Assembly (NCBI GenBank): GCA_946478845.1
Contig: CAMLDI010000008.1
Span: 47,045 to 111,044 of the forward strand
Direction of reading: 5' to 3'
Origin: an uncultured Paenibacillaceae bacterium
GTDB lineage: Bacteria; Bacillota; Bacilli; Aneurinibacillales; Aneurinibacillaceae
Length of the DNA: 64,000 bases
The notes beneath the pieces were generated by a model. The model was not told the DNA's origin, ran no database searches, and worked only from the letters and a program-made list of their open reading frames with translations. Both the position numbers and the translations under genes were made by a program. Position 1 is the stretch's first letter. Every line of letters begins with the position of its first letter. Shown here in pieces: positions 16,086 through 25,407 of the stretch.

Positions 16086-17984
16086 CTAATTTTTTTTGAA
16101 TTCTTCTACCATCATATTGAGCACTGACCAGCGTTCAATTTTCGTCTCTAGTGTTTCCTCTGTGGTCTCTTTTTCCCGGGTTAATTCCTGCAGTTTTACA
16201 TAATCATTAGCGTATTTCCCCATTTCCTCATCTAATTGCACCAATTTTTCTTCCAACTCTGCAATTTCATCTTCAATGGAATCGAATTCCCGTTGTTCTT
16301 TAAAAGACAATTTTGTTTTTGTTTTTTTCCCTTTTTCGCCTGCAGGTTCATGTTTCTGTTCAGAAGGAGGAGAGGGGAGGGGTTTGGCCTCTGTGCGTTT
16401 TTTCTCAAGATAATCGCTATAATTTCCGGTGAACGTATTTAGGTTCCCATCTGCAAAAACAAAGAGTTCATCCACAGTGCGATCAAGAAAATAACGATCA
16501 TGGGATACGACATAGACTACGCCGGGGAATTGTTCCAGGAAATCCTCCAGGATGGATAAGGTTTGAATATCCAAATCGTTTGTGGGTTCATCCAGGAATA
16601 ATACATTGGGCTCTCCCATTAATACCCGCAATAAATACAAGCGCCGTTTTTCCCCACCGGATAATCGGTCAATGGTTGACCATTGCAATGCAGGAGGAAA
16701 TAAGAACCGTTCTAATAGTTGTGATGCAGAAAGGGTTTTGCTATCCGATAAGTGAATGACATGGCCTGCTTCTTTTATATAATCGATAACACGTATAGAA
16801 CCATCCAGTTCTTCGTTTTCCTGTTTATAATAGCCGAATTTAACCGTTTCACCCAGGGTGACGGTTCCGGAAGCTGGAGGCAATTCCCTGGTCATGATTT
16901 TTAACAGGGTTGATTTTCCGCTGCCATTTGGGCCTACAATGCCGATACGGTCTTCTGGAACGGCAATATAGCTAAAGTCATGAAAAAGCACTCTATCTTG
17001 ATAAGTGGCGGAAATACCATCTAACTCCAGAATTTTTTTGCCAAGGCGGCTAGTTTTTAGCCCGAATTCTATGGTGTCCTCCATCCGTTTTTCCGGGCCA
17101 TCTTGCAGTTTTTCTATGCGGTCAATGCGTGCTTTTTGTTTTGTTGTGCGGGCTTTTGCCCCGCGGCGCAACCAGGCTAATTCACGGCGCAATAAATTTT
17201 GCAGTTTATCTTGGGAAGCCCTTTCCTGTTCCAGGCGCTGGGCCATGTTCTCAAGAAAAGTGCTATAGTTCCCTTCATATTCATACAGATTGCCATGGTC
17301 CAGTTCAATGATATGATTGACGACCCGATCCAAGAAATAACGATCGTGGGTAATCAGTAAGAGAGCCCCTTTAAAATGGGAAAGATAATTTTCTAACCAT
17401 TCCACGGTTTCATGGTCAATATGGTTAGTAGGTTCATCCAAAATCAGCAAATCAGCAGGGTTGATTAAGGCTTTAGCCATGGCAATGCGTTTTCGTTGTC
17501 CCCCTGATAGGTGTTGGATAGGGTCAGTAAAATTGGTGATGCCAAGGCGGGTTAAGATGGATTTCGCATTGGTTTCAAGGTCCCAGGCCTCTAATGCATC
17601 CATTCGTTCTGTGAGATGGCTAAACCTTTTTTGCAGTTGAGTATTATGTGGATCCTTATTTAAAAGCTCTAGAGTTTCTTCATACTCTTTGATGGTTTGT
17701 ATGAGTGGTGTTGTTCCTGTAAAGATTTGATCCAGCACCGTTCCTTTTTCATGGAAGTCGGGGTTTTGCGCTAAGTATTCAATAATAATTTGGCTGTTTA
17801 CCGTTCTGGTTCCGCTGTCAGGTTCGATTAATCCGGCTACCATTTTGAGAAGGGTAGATTTTCCCGTCCCATTCACACCTACCAGGCCGATGCGATCCCC
17901 TTCTTGAATGCCAAAGGAAAGTTTATTAAATAAATTTTTTATGCCATAGGATTTCGTTATGGATTCCATTGTGATATAGTTCAT
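16086..17984 (-). CDS. yfmR: ABC-F ATPase, YfmR/Uup-type translation factor
   Basis: A soluble protein of 632 aa with two ABC domains and no membrane segments. Walker A motifs are GVNGTGKST near residue 39 and GPNGSGKST in the second half; signatures LSGGQRKR and LSGGEKRR and the DEPTN Walker B motifs are intact. The interdomain linker contains LLRRELAWLRRGAKARTTK, and the C-terminus is a coiled coil (about 545-632), as in YfmR/Uup. YfmR relieves stalled ribosomes together with EF-P in Bacillus subtilis. ATG has an AGAGGAAG site. The T-rich hairpin at 16023-16070 probably ends the transcript. Confidence 0.88.
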   Translation of the reverse strand: MNYITMESITKSYGIKNLFNKLSFGIQEGDRIGLVGVNGTGKSTLLKMVAGLIEPDSGTRTVNSQIIIEYLAQNPDFHEKGTVLDQIFTGTTPLIQTIKEYEETLELLNKDPHNTQLQKRFSHLTERMDALEAWDLETNAKSILTRLGITNFTDPIQHLSGGQRKRIAMAKALINPADLLILDEPTNHIDHETVEWLENYLSHFKGALLLITHDRYFLDRVVNHIIELDHGNLYEYEGNYSTFLENMAQRLEQERASQDKLQNLLRRELAWLRRGAKARTTKQKARIDRIEKLQDGPEKRMEDTIEFGLKTSRLGKKILELDGISATYQDRVLFHDFSYIAVPEDRIGIVGPNGSGKSTLLKIMTRELPPASGTVTLGETVKFGYYKQENEELDGSIRVIDYIKEAGHVIHLSDSKTLSASQLLERFLFPPALQWSTIDRLSGGEKRRLYLLRVLMGEPNVLFLDEPTNDLDIQTLSILEDFLEQFPGVVYVVSHDRYFLDRTVDELFVFADGNLNTFTGNYSDYLEKKRTEAKPLPSPPSEQKHEPAGEKGKKTKTKLSFKEQREFDSIEDEIAELEEKLVQLDEEMGKYANDYVKLQELTREKETTEETLETKIERWSVLNMMVEEFKKN

Positions 17985-18119
17985 GATTTTCTTCCTCTTC
18001 GTGGTTTCTTTTCTTTAATAATCCTATCATAAATGGCGGAAAAACTTTTTATAAAAATGGCTTAATCCCTCTTTTTTGCGAATACATGTCTAAAAGGGAA
18101 TAAAAGGAGGGGGAGAAAA

Positions 18120-19229
18120 ATGCCTGTAATTAAAGGTCCGCAGGACCATCAAGTGATGATTCAGGGTCAGAAAATTATCCAATTGAGTTCCAATAATTAT
18201 TTAGGGCTAGCCAATCATCCGGCCATGAAAGATGCGGCGATAAAAGCAATTAAAGAGTATGGGGCAGGTACAGCCTCTGTGCGGGCCATTGCTGGTACCT
18301 TTGATATTCATGTGAAGCTAGAGGAGGAACTGGCCACATTTAAAGGAACGGAAGATGCTGTTCTCTTTCCTTCGGGTTTTACTGCTAATGTAGGGGCGGT
18401 AACTACATTATTAGGAGAAGAAGATGTGGTCATTAGTGATGAATTGAATCACGCTTCCATTATTGACGGGATTCGCCTGTCCGGGGTGAAAAAAAGAATT
18501 TATAAACATAAGGATATGGTTGATTTACGAAAGGCTCTGGAAGAACATCGCTCTTATAAACGAAAGCTCATTGTCACTGATGGGGTTTTTTCCATGGATG
18601 GAGATATTGCCAGCCTGCCGGAAATTGTGTCTCTGGCAAAGGAATATGGTGCCATGGTAATGGTGGATGATGCTCATGCTAGCGGGGTCATAGGGAAAAA
18701 TGGCCGGGGAACAGTGGACTATTATGGATCGCAGGGGAACGTAGATATCCAGGTAGGGACATTATCTAAAGCCATAGGGATATTAGGAGGTTATGTAGCT
18801 TCATCAAAAGAGTTTTGTACCATGTTGCGTAACGTAGCCCGTCCCTTTTTATTTACTACTTCTCTTCCACCTTCTGTGGTTGCTTCCTGTAGAAAAGCAT
18901 TGCAGTTATTGCATGAGGAACCGGAACGGATACAGGCATTGTGGGAAAATACTCACTTCTTCCGTAAGGGATTAATGGATTTGGGTTTTGATACTGGAAA
19001 GTCGGAAACGCCGATCATTCCCGTGATGATTGGGGATGAAAATAAAGCAAGAGAATTTTCCACTATTCTTTTGGGAGAGGGGGTCTACACCCAGGAAATC
19101 CTTTTTCCTATGGTAGCAAAAGGGAAGGCTCGCTTAAGAACTATTGTCTCGGCATGTCATACCCAGGACGATTTAAAGCAAGCCCTCCAATCCTTTGCGA
19201 GAGTAGGAAAAAGGCTGGGAACCATATAA
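18120..19229 (+). CDS. Kbl/BioF-type alpha-oxoamine synthase (glycine C-acetyltransferase or 8-amino-7-oxononanoate synthase)
   Basis: A PLP enzyme that condenses an acyl-CoA with an amino acid. IQLSSNNYLGLANHP, ELNHASIIDGIRLS, the MVDDAHASGVIGKNGRG cofactor motif and the lysine motif VGTLSKAIGILGGY are all present. At 369 aa it lacks the about 25-residue N-terminal helix found in most relatives: an in-frame stop lies at 18063 and the AAGGAGGGGG site fixes the ATG at 18120. The overall sequence looks closest to Bacillus Kbl, but bioD-bioA in the same window make a role as BioF possible. The gene stands alone. Confidence 0.82.
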   Translation: MPVIKGPQDHQVMIQGQKIIQLSSNNYLGLANHPAMKDAAIKAIKEYGAGTASVRAIAGTFDIHVKLEEELATFKGTEDAVLFPSGFTANVGAVTTLLGEEDVVISDELNHASIIDGIRLSGVKKRIYKHKDMVDLRKALEEHRSYKRKLIVTDGVFSMDGDIASLPEIVSLAKEYGAMVMVDDAHASGVIGKNGRGTVDYYGSQGNVDIQVGTLSKAIGILGGYVASSKEFCTMLRNVARPFLFTTSLPPSVVASCRKALQLLHEEPERIQALWENTHFFRKGLMDLGFDTGKSETPIIPVMIGDENKAREFSTILLGEGVYTQEILFPMVAKGKARLRTIVSACHTQDDLKQALQSFARVGKRLGTI

Positions 19230-19231
19230 AG

Positions 19232-19262
19232 GGAGGGGTGCACCAGAGCACTCCTCCTATTT
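19232..19262. terminator. Hairpin between the Kbl/BioF gene and the small minus-strand gene
   Basis: GGAGGGGTGC (19232-19241) pairs with GCACTCCTCC (19248-19257) with one G:T pair, followed by TATTTTAT. It lies between two convergent genes. Confidence 0.6.
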
Positions 19263-19270
19263 TATGCCCG

Positions 19271-19471
19271 TTACTTTTCTGGAGATCCCGCTTTTTTCCG
19301 GAAAGAGACTTTAACCCCTTTAATGCCATCATTCAAGTGTGAGGATTGTTGGTTTTTTTGGGCATGGGCTTCTCGGGAGCGAGGAGTACCAGCAGGTTTA
19401 TACAATTCCGTGGCGAATTCCTCCCGTGCAAAGTCTCGCTTGTTTCGAAAAATATCGTGATTATTCGTCAT
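19271..19471 (-). CDS. Small basic protein of unknown function (66 aa)
   Basis: This reading frame has one of the best initiation sites in the region: GGAGGTGAAAAA directly before the ATG at 19471. The product is hydrophilic, rich in K, R, N and S, with no membrane segment (MTNNHDIFRNKRDFAREEFA... ending FRKKAGSPEK). Small, basic, polar proteins of this type are often spore-associated in Bacillales, but I do not recognise the family. It converges on the Kbl/BioF gene across a shared hairpin. Confidence 0.6.
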   Translation of the reverse strand: MTNNHDIFRNKRDFAREEFATELYKPAGTPRSREAHAQKNQQSSHLNDGIKGVKVSFRKKAGSPEK

Positions 19472-19638
19472 TTTTTCACCTCCAGAGTTTCAGGGCGTAC
19501 AATTATTATTGCTCAGGAGCTAAAAAATATGGTTGCTAAATAATGACTAAGAAAGGATTGGTGTATTTTCATTTAAATTTCATTTACGAATTTTAAAATT
19601 TAATCATCACATAAATCAAGTACCTCCCCCTTTTATAA

Positions 19639-19670
19639 AAGCCTTCCGAAAAAACTTCGGAAGGCTTGTT
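19639..19670. terminator. Intergenic hairpin
   Basis: A perfect 12-bp stem, AAGCCTTCCGAA with TTCGGAAGGCTT (19639-19650, 19656-19667). No gene ends next to it. It borders the dispersed repeat. Confidence 0.5.
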
Positions 19671-19673
19671 GTT

Positions 19674-19770
19674 AATAAAGAAAACTTGGCTAGCGCCAAG
19701 CCTTTAGGCGCAGGCGATAGCCTTAGTTGCACTTATGCAGATAAGATAAAATTTATAAATTCTTATCTGC
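19674..19770 (+). repeat. Dispersed structured repeat, copy A
   Basis: About 95 bp nearly identical to the reverse complement of 60184-60286. It contains the GCGCCAAGCCTTTAGGCG core, GTTGCACTTATGCAGAT and a 10-bp hairpin GCAGATAAGA/TCTTATCTGC (19737-19746, 19761-19770). In the other copy one base pair of this stem is changed on both sides. Non-coding. Confidence 0.8.
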
Positions 19771-19775
19771 TAAAA

Positions 19776-19807
19776 AAACCCCATGAGAAGTCATGGGGTT
19801 TAGTTTT
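19776..19807 (+). terminator. Terminator-like hairpin before the methyltransferase promoter
   Basis: AAACCCCATGA pairs perfectly with TCATGGGGTTT around a GAAG loop (19776-19801), then TAGTTTTT. Confidence 0.7.
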
Positions 19808-19811
19808 TGAA

Positions 19812-19840
19812 TTGACAAAAATGATTGATCGAACTAAAAT
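19812..19840 (+). promoter_or_regulatory. SigA promoter of the methyltransferase gene
   Basis: TTGACA at 19812-19817, a 17-nt spacer and TAAAAT at 19835-19840, about 90 nt before the start. The AT-rich leader (19841-19930) shows no recognised element. Confidence 0.7.
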
Positions 19841-19930
19841 ATATAATTACTAAACAATAATTTATCATTATACCACAATTATTTATAGTTGTCAATAGTT
19901 AATTTTATAATTTGTTAGGGGGATATTTTT

Positions 19931-20844
19931 ATGCAACAGAATCAAGCCAGTGTATCTGCCTTAGTGGCTGCTTTTGCCCGTGCCTATCACTCCATGTATG
20001 ATGAACCGAAGATTTTTGACGATTATTTAGCTCGCAAAATCATTAAAGATGATGAATTTAATTTTATTGCTCAAAACCTGGCGGCAGGGATTAAGGTTTT
20101 TAACCCTAATGAAGCCCATCTCTATCCAGATGAACAGGAAGCATTAAAATGGGTGATGCAAACCCAAATTGTCCCCACAACCATTGCCAGAAGCAGATAT
20201 ACAGAAGATATGTTGGAAAATGCTCTAATGCTGGGTGTAAAGCAATATGTCATTCTAGGGGCAGGTTACGATACCTTTGCCTTTAGAAATCCAGAATTGC
20301 TAAAAAAACTTCATGTGTTTGAAGTAGATCACCCTGCAACTCAGGAGGATAAAATTAAGAGAATTCAGGAGTTAAGGTGGGAAATTCCATCTTCTTTGAC
20401 TTTTGTATCTGTTGATTTTACGAAAGATAATTTTAAAGAAAAGCTCCTTGAAGTTGGTTATAATCCCAATGAACTTACTTTTTTTAGCTGGTTAGGGGTT
20501 ACTTATATTTAACCAGAGAGGAAATCGTTAACGTTTTTAAAGAAATTGCCAGCATTGCCCCAAAAGGAAGTTCCATTGTTTTTGATTATCCAGACCCTGA
20601 TATTTTCGATTCAATGAAAACAACAGCTAGAGTCCAGCATATGGTAGGTATGGCGAAAACAGCGGGAGAACCCATGAAAACAGGGTATGAATACAGGATA
20701 CTTGAATCTGATTTAGAAAAATCAGGATTGTTAATCTATGAACATTTAACCCCTAAAGAGATTGAGGAGAAATATTTTATGGGCCGTAACGATTATTACC
20801 ACGCTTTTGAAAATATCCATTATGTTTTAGGGGTTGTATATTAA
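19931..20844 (+). pseudogene. Class I SAM-dependent methyltransferase (LCMT/PPM1-like), frameshifted
   Basis: The first frame (19931-20512) contains the family N-terminus and the SAM motif YVILGAGYDTFAFRNP, and ends FFSWLGVTYI at a TAA. The continuation, LTREEIVNVFKEIASIAPKG through SMKTTARVQHM to HYVLGVVY, is in another frame up to 20844. Restoring one base near 20503-20508 would give the expected SWLGVTYYLTREE. Family members are O-methyltransferases near leucine carboxyl methyltransferases, often of unknown substrate. Promoter and ribosome binding site are intact, so this is a recent lesion or a sequencing error. Confidence 0.75.
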
Positions 20845-20851
20845 TCATAAT

Positions 20852-20880
20852 AAGGCACCGGTTTTCCGGTGCCTTTCTTT
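20852..20880. terminator. Bidirectional terminator between methyltransferase and P-type ATPase
   Basis: AAGGCACCGG pairs with CCGGTGCCTT around TTTT (20852-20861, 20866-20875), followed by TCTTTT. Confidence 0.8.
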
Positions 20881-23552
20881 TATGCTTCTTTTTCATGACG
20901 GTGTTTGAAATTCAATACCATTTTGCCAATTTCCACAATAGGAATAATGGCAATGGACGCTAACAATACAATGGCCCATTGTTCTACGTTTAACCATTCT
21001 ACTTTGAACAAATCCCTCAAGAATGGAACGAAAATAACAATGACCTGCAGGACAGCACCGATGATAATGGCGCCAATTATAGTTGGGTTGGTAAAAAGTC
21101 CAAGTTTAAAGATGGATTGGGTGTTGGATCTGACATTCAGGGAGTGAAAGAGTTGAATTAATCCTAATGTCATAAAAGTCATGGTAATTGCGATTTCTTC
21201 TGAGTAGAGAGTATATCCTAAATAAAAGGTGAGTAGGGTTAGCAATCCTTTAAACATTCCCTGTACAATGATATTCAATCCAACCCGATCGGAGAAGAAA
21301 CTTGCTTTCGCTTTTCTCGGTTTTTGTTTCATAATATCTTTTGACCCTTTTTCTACGCCAAGGGCTAACGCAGGAAGAGTGTCGGTAATTAAGTTTACCC
21401 ATAAAATATGTATAGGAAGCAAGACAGTCCAGCCTAACATGGTACCAATAAAGAGGGTGAGGATTTCCCCTAAGTTAGATGAAAGCAAGAATTGAATGGC
21501 CCGGCGCATATTGTTGTAGACTTTTCGGCCTTCTTCAACAGCCACAACGATGGTGGCAAAATTGTCATCGGCCAGTACAATGTTGGATGCTCCTTTTGCC
21601 ACTTCCGTACCGGTAATCCCCATGCCAATCCCAATATCCGAGGCTTTTAAGGCGGGGGCATCATTGACCCCGTCTCCTGTCATGGCTACGACTTTTTCAT
21701 GTTTTTTCCAGGCGTTTACGATTCGTACTTTATGTTCCGGGGACACCCTGGCATAAACGGAATAGTTTTGCACATTTTCATTAAATTCTTCATCAGACAG
21801 GCTATTGAGTTCAATGCCTGTGATCACTTCACGTTCTTCTTTAATGATGTTTAGTTCTTTAGCGATGGCTGTTGCTGTATCTTTATGGTCACCTGTAATC
21901 ATAATGGGGCGTATGCCTGCATCCATACAAACCCGAACGGATTCTTTTGCCTCTTCTCTTGGCGGGTCAATCATGCCCACTAGGCCTAAAAAGACTAGAT
22001 TGTTTTCAACCTCTTCGGAAGTAAGTGAAGAAGGGATGGCATCTATTTCTTTAAACGCCACCGCAAGCACCCGCAGGGCTTTTGCAGCCATGGCTTTGTT
22101 GGCATCCTGAATGCTGTTCCCCAGTTCCGGATTGATGGGCTCAGGGTTTCCATTAAGAAAAACGTGGGTACACTGGCCAAGCAAAACGTCAGGTGCCCCT
22201 TTAGTGATAACTTTCTTACTGTCAGGGAAGGTATGGATGGTTGTCATTAGTTTCCGATCAGAATCAAAGGGAATTTCCCCGATACGGGGGAATATACGTT
22301 CCAATTCTTCCTTGGAAAATCCTTTGTTTAAACCAAAGCTGGCCAGTGCCGTTTCCGTTGGGTCTCCCAGGAAGGGCTCTGTGGCTGTTTCATCATGGTT
22401 TAATTGAGAATCGTTACATAACACTATAGAACGGGTAAATAGTACCATTCCTGGGTTTTTTTCTTTTAATTCATCAGCATGGATTTGCTGGCCTTCCAGA
22501 TACACTTCTTTTACCGTCATGCGGTTTTGCGTTAAGGTGCCTGTTTTGTCCGAACAAATAATCTGTGTGCTTCCCAGGGTTTCTACGGCGGAAAGCTTCC
22601 GTACAATGGCATTCCGTTTCGCCATTTTTTGTACCCCAAGGGCCAGAACAATGGTGATGACAGCAGGCAATCCTTCAGGAATGGCTGCAACAGCAATACT
22701 AATGGCCGTTAAAAACATTTCCAAATAGTCTCGTCCATTAAGGACTCCAACTGCGAAAATTACAATAGAAATGATAATAATTCCGATGGTTAAATATTTG
22801 CTTAATTCTTTGAGTTTCTTTTGCAGAGGGGTTTCCTGGCTCTCTACCTTCGCTAGATGGCCAGCAATTTTCCCTACTTCCGTATTCATGCCGGTGGCTG
22901 TGACAACACCAATGCCCCGACCATAGGTGACATTGCTGCTAGAATAGGCCATATTGGTTCGGTCTCCAATGACTAGATCTTCTTTTTCTATTTTTTCGGT
23001 GGTTTTTTCTACAGGCAAAGATTCTCCTGTCAGTGCTGCTTCTTCTACTTTCAGACTGTAACTTTCCAACAGGCGCATATCTGCAGGAACCAGATTCCCT
23101 GCTTCTAATATGACAATATCTCCAGGGATCAGATCTTCTGATTTTACTTCTTTAATCATTCCATCCCTTTTTACCCTGGCGAAGGGGGAGGACATTTTCT
23201 TCAAGGCATCAAGGGCTTTTTCGGCCTTAGTTTCCTGAATAACGCTTAGAATGGCATTAATGATTACAACAACGAGGATAATGATGGAATCGGTAAATTC
23301 ACCGGTTAAACCGGATATAAGGGCAGCAATGAGTAAAATGATAATCATAATGTCTTTAAATTGTTCAAAAAATAACACCAACAAGGATTTCCTCTTGCCT
23401 GCTTCCAATTCATTTTTGCCATAGGTTACTGTTCTTTTTTCTGCTTCTTCCTTTGTTAACCCCATTAGGGTTGATTGAAGGAGATTTAAGGCAGCAGGGG
23501 TATCTAATGTATGGAATAAGGGCTCGTCAATCTTTGATTTAGGTTGTTGCAA
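20880..23552 (-). CDS. Calcium-type P-type ATPase (YloB/PacL-like)
   Basis: A P2A-type cation pump of 890 aa from TTG at 23552, which has AAGGAGGAG 8 nt upstream; an in-frame ATG at 23573 has no site. The actuator TGES motif, PEGL in membrane helix 4, the phosphorylation motif SDKTGTLT, the KGAPDVLL nucleotide region and the TGDGVNDAPALK hinge are intact. About ten membrane segments are visible, four of them in the C-terminal third. The family moves Ca2+ (sometimes Mn2+) out of the cell, and the Bacillus subtilis homologue YloB is induced in sporulation. It is a single-gene unit. Confidence 0.9.
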   Translation of the reverse strand: MQQPKSKIDEPLFHTLDTPAALNLLQSTLMGLTKEEAEKRTVTYGKNELEAGKRKSLLVLFFEQFKDIMIIILLIAALISGLTGEFTDSIIILVVVIINAILSVIQETKAEKALDALKKMSSPFARVKRDGMIKEVKSEDLIPGDIVILEAGNLVPADMRLLESYSLKVEEAALTGESLPVEKTTEKIEKEDLVIGDRTNMAYSSSNVTYGRGIGVVTATGMNTEVGKIAGHLAKVESQETPLQKKLKELSKYLTIGIIIISIVIFAVGVLNGRDYLEMFLTAISIAVAAIPEGLPAVITIVLALGVQKMAKRNAIVRKLSAVETLGSTQIICSDKTGTLTQNRMTVKEVYLEGQQIHADELKEKNPGMVLFTRSIVLCNDSQLNHDETATEPFLGDPTETALASFGLNKGFSKEELERIFPRIGEIPFDSDRKLMTTIHTFPDSKKVITKGAPDVLLGQCTHVFLNGNPEPINPELGNSIQDANKAMAAKALRVLAVAFKEIDAIPSSLTSEEVENNLVFLGLVGMIDPPREEAKESVRVCMDAGIRPIMITGDHKDTATAIAKELNIIKEEREVITGIELNSLSDEEFNENVQNYSVYARVSPEHKVRIVNAWKKHEKVVAMTGDGVNDAPALKASDIGIGMGITGTEVAKGASNIVLADDNFATIVVAVEEGRKVYNNMRRAIQFLLSSNLGEILTLFIGTMLGWTVLLPIHILWVNLITDTLPALALGVEKGSKDIMKQKPRKAKASFFSDRVGLNIIVQGMFKGLLTLLTFYLGYTLYSEEIAITMTFMTLGLIQLFHSLNVRSNTQSIFKLGLFTNPTIIGAIIIGAVLQVIVIFVPFLRDLFKVEWLNVEQWAIVLLASIAIIPIVEIGKMVLNFKHRHEKEA

Positions 23553-23573
23553 CGGTTTCTCCTCCTTTGGCAT

Positions 23574-23889
23574 AAATAGGATAGTTTTAGCTTAATCTAT
23601 TTTATCCTCTTTCTGCAAGAAAACTCCATCTGATTTGTGTTACGGGAAAAGCCCAATGATTCAGGTTGAGATGAATTCCGTCAGTCGATAGGCTGAACTA
23701 AAGCGGGGTCTGTATCGAACCAAAACAGGACAAAGTGAAAACTCCAACAAAAACGGAAGTGCAACAACGTAAGGCTGTTGCTTCGCGCATAGCTTAAGTC
23801 CATACATGTTAAATCGATGAATTCAGGTTAACAATTATGATATAATCTTTTAATGGGTTTGATGATTGTAGTGAAAAGGAAGTGAAGTT
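23574..23889. other. 316-bp intergenic stretch with a repeat-like element
   Basis: No gene is seen. 23756-23781 holds GTGCAACAACGTAAGG and a hairpin GCAACA/TGTTGC. On the opposite strand this reads AGCCTTA ... GTTGCACTT, the same words as in the repeat at 19674, suggesting a diverged member. ATGAATTC occurs twice (about 23670 and 23817). A TATAAT at 23841-23846 may serve miaB but has no good -35. Confidence 0.4.
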
Positions 23890-25404
23890 ATGACGAATTC
23901 CCGTCAACCAAATCAAGAATCTTCTTCGGTGGACTTAAAATCCAAAAAGAAGAAGGATTATGCAAAATTTTTTACCGCCCCTAATCTTACTGAAGCAAAA
24001 AAGAGGGGGAGAGAAGCCATACAGGTTGTTGATTTCCCTGAAATCCCCGAAGATTTAAAAAACCTGGGAAAAGAAAAACATTTTTACCTGCGAACCTATG
24101 GCTGTCAAGCCAATGAACACGATAGCGAAACCATTATCGGTCTTTTTAAGGAAATGGGGTATACTGCTACTGATGATGAAAAAGTAGCTGATGTGATCCT
24201 TTTTAATACCTGTGCCATTCGGGAAAATGCTGAAGATAAAGTATTTGGTGAAATTGGCCGGTTAAAAGCCTTGAAGAAGGAAAAACCGGAATTAGTTCTG
24301 GGAGTATGTGGGTGTATGTCTCAAGAAGAATCTGTGGTAAACCGGATTCTTCGCAGCTATCCCCATGTGGACTTAATTTTTGGTACCCATAATATCCACA
24401 GATTGCCTTACTTATTGCAGGATGCCCTCTTTAATAAAGAAATGGTGGTAGAAGTTTGGTCCAAAGAAGGGGACGTAGTGGAAAGGATGCCCAAAGTGCG
24501 GCAGGATGGGTTAAAGGCCTGGGTAAACATTATGTATGGATGTGATAAATTCTGTACCTACTGTATTGTTCCTTATACCCGGGGGAAAGAACGAAGCCGC
24601 CGCCCTGAAGATGTGTTAGAAGAATTGAGGGATCTTGCCGGGCAAGGATATCAAGAAGTCACCCTTTTGGGGCAAAATGTCAATGCCTATGGGAAAGATT
24701 TAACAGACCGCAATTATAGTTTTGCTGATTTAATGGAAGAGATTCGCCATATTAACATTCCCCGGGTCCGTTTTACCACTAGCCATCCCCGGGATTTTGA
24801 TGACCATCTCATTGAAGTGCTGGCGAAAAAGGGCAATTTAATGGAACACATTCATCTCCCTGTGCAATCTGGCAACTCTGAAATATTGAAGAGGATGGCA
24901 AGAAAATATACCAGGGAACACTATTTGGAATTGGTTCGCAAAATTAAAGCAGCCATTCCGGATGTAGTATTAACCACAGATATTATTGTGGGTTTTCCAG
25001 GGGAAACGGAAGAGCAGTTCCAGGAAACCTTATCTCTCGTTGAAGAAGTGGGCTATGATGCTGCATATACTTTTGTTTACTCTCCAAGGGTAGGAACTCC
25101 AGCAGCGGTGATGGAAGACGATGTGACAGAGAAAGAAAAGAAACAGCGCCTCTATCGCTTAAATGAATTAGTCAACCGCATTGGTAGGGAGAAAAACGAA
25201 GTATTGCGGGGACAAGTTGTGGAAGTATTGGTAGAAGGGGAAAGCAAAACAAATCCTGATGTTCTCTCTGGAAGAACTCGTACCAATAAACTTGTTCATT
25301 TTCCTGCAGGAAAAGAGTACATTGGAAAGATTGTTCATGTTAAAATAATAGAACCACAAACCTGGACTTTAAAAGGTGAATTGGTAACAAAGGTAGGGGT
25401 GTAA
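23890..25404 (+). CDS. miaB: tRNA-2-methylthio-N6-dimethylallyladenosine synthase
   Basis: MiaB adds a methylthio group to i6A37 of tRNA, the step after MiaA (38673). The N-terminal cluster cysteines are in [24 protein letters not shown] and [10 protein letters not shown]. The radical-SAM motif is [26 protein letters not shown], with CxxxCxxC. A TRAM domain (about 435-500) ends the 504-aa protein. An N-terminal extension of about 60 residues, rich in K and S, is usual for Bacillus MiaB. AAGGAAGTGA precedes the ATG; ricA follows 3 nt later. Confidence 0.95.
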   Translation: MTNSRQPNQESSSVDLKSKKKKDYAKFFTAPNLTEAKKRGREAIQVVDFPEIPEDLKNLGKEKHFYLRTYGCQANEHDSETIIGLFKEMGYTATDDEKVADVILFNTCAIRENAEDKVFGEIGRLKALKKEKPELVLGVCGCMSQEESVVNRILRSYPHVDLIFGTHNIHRLPYLLQDALFNKEMVVEVWSKEGDVVERMPKVRQDGLKAWVNIMYGCDKFCTYCIVPYTRGKERSRRPEDVLEELRDLAGQGYQEVTLLGQNVNAYGKDLTDRNYSFADLMEEIRHINIPRVRFTTSHPRDFDDHLIEVLAKKGNLMEHIHLPVQSGNSEILKRMARKYTREHYLELVRKIKAAIPDVVLTTDIIVGFPGETEEQFQETLSLVEEVGYDAAYTFVYSPRVGTPAAVMEDDVTEKEKKQRLYRLNELVNRIGREKNEVLRGQVVEVLVEGESKTNPDVLSGRTRTNKLVHFPAGKEYIGKIVHVKIIEPQTWTLKGELVTKVGV

Positions 25405-25407
25405 ACT

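Noticed and set aside
19154..19543. Plus-strand frames over the small minus-strand gene and the Kbl/BioF end
   Set aside because: They lack initiation sites and run opposite a frame with an excellent ribosome binding site.
23553..23573. ATG start of the P-type ATPase
   Set aside because: No ribosome binding site upstream; the AAGGAGG lies downstream of it and serves TTG 23552.
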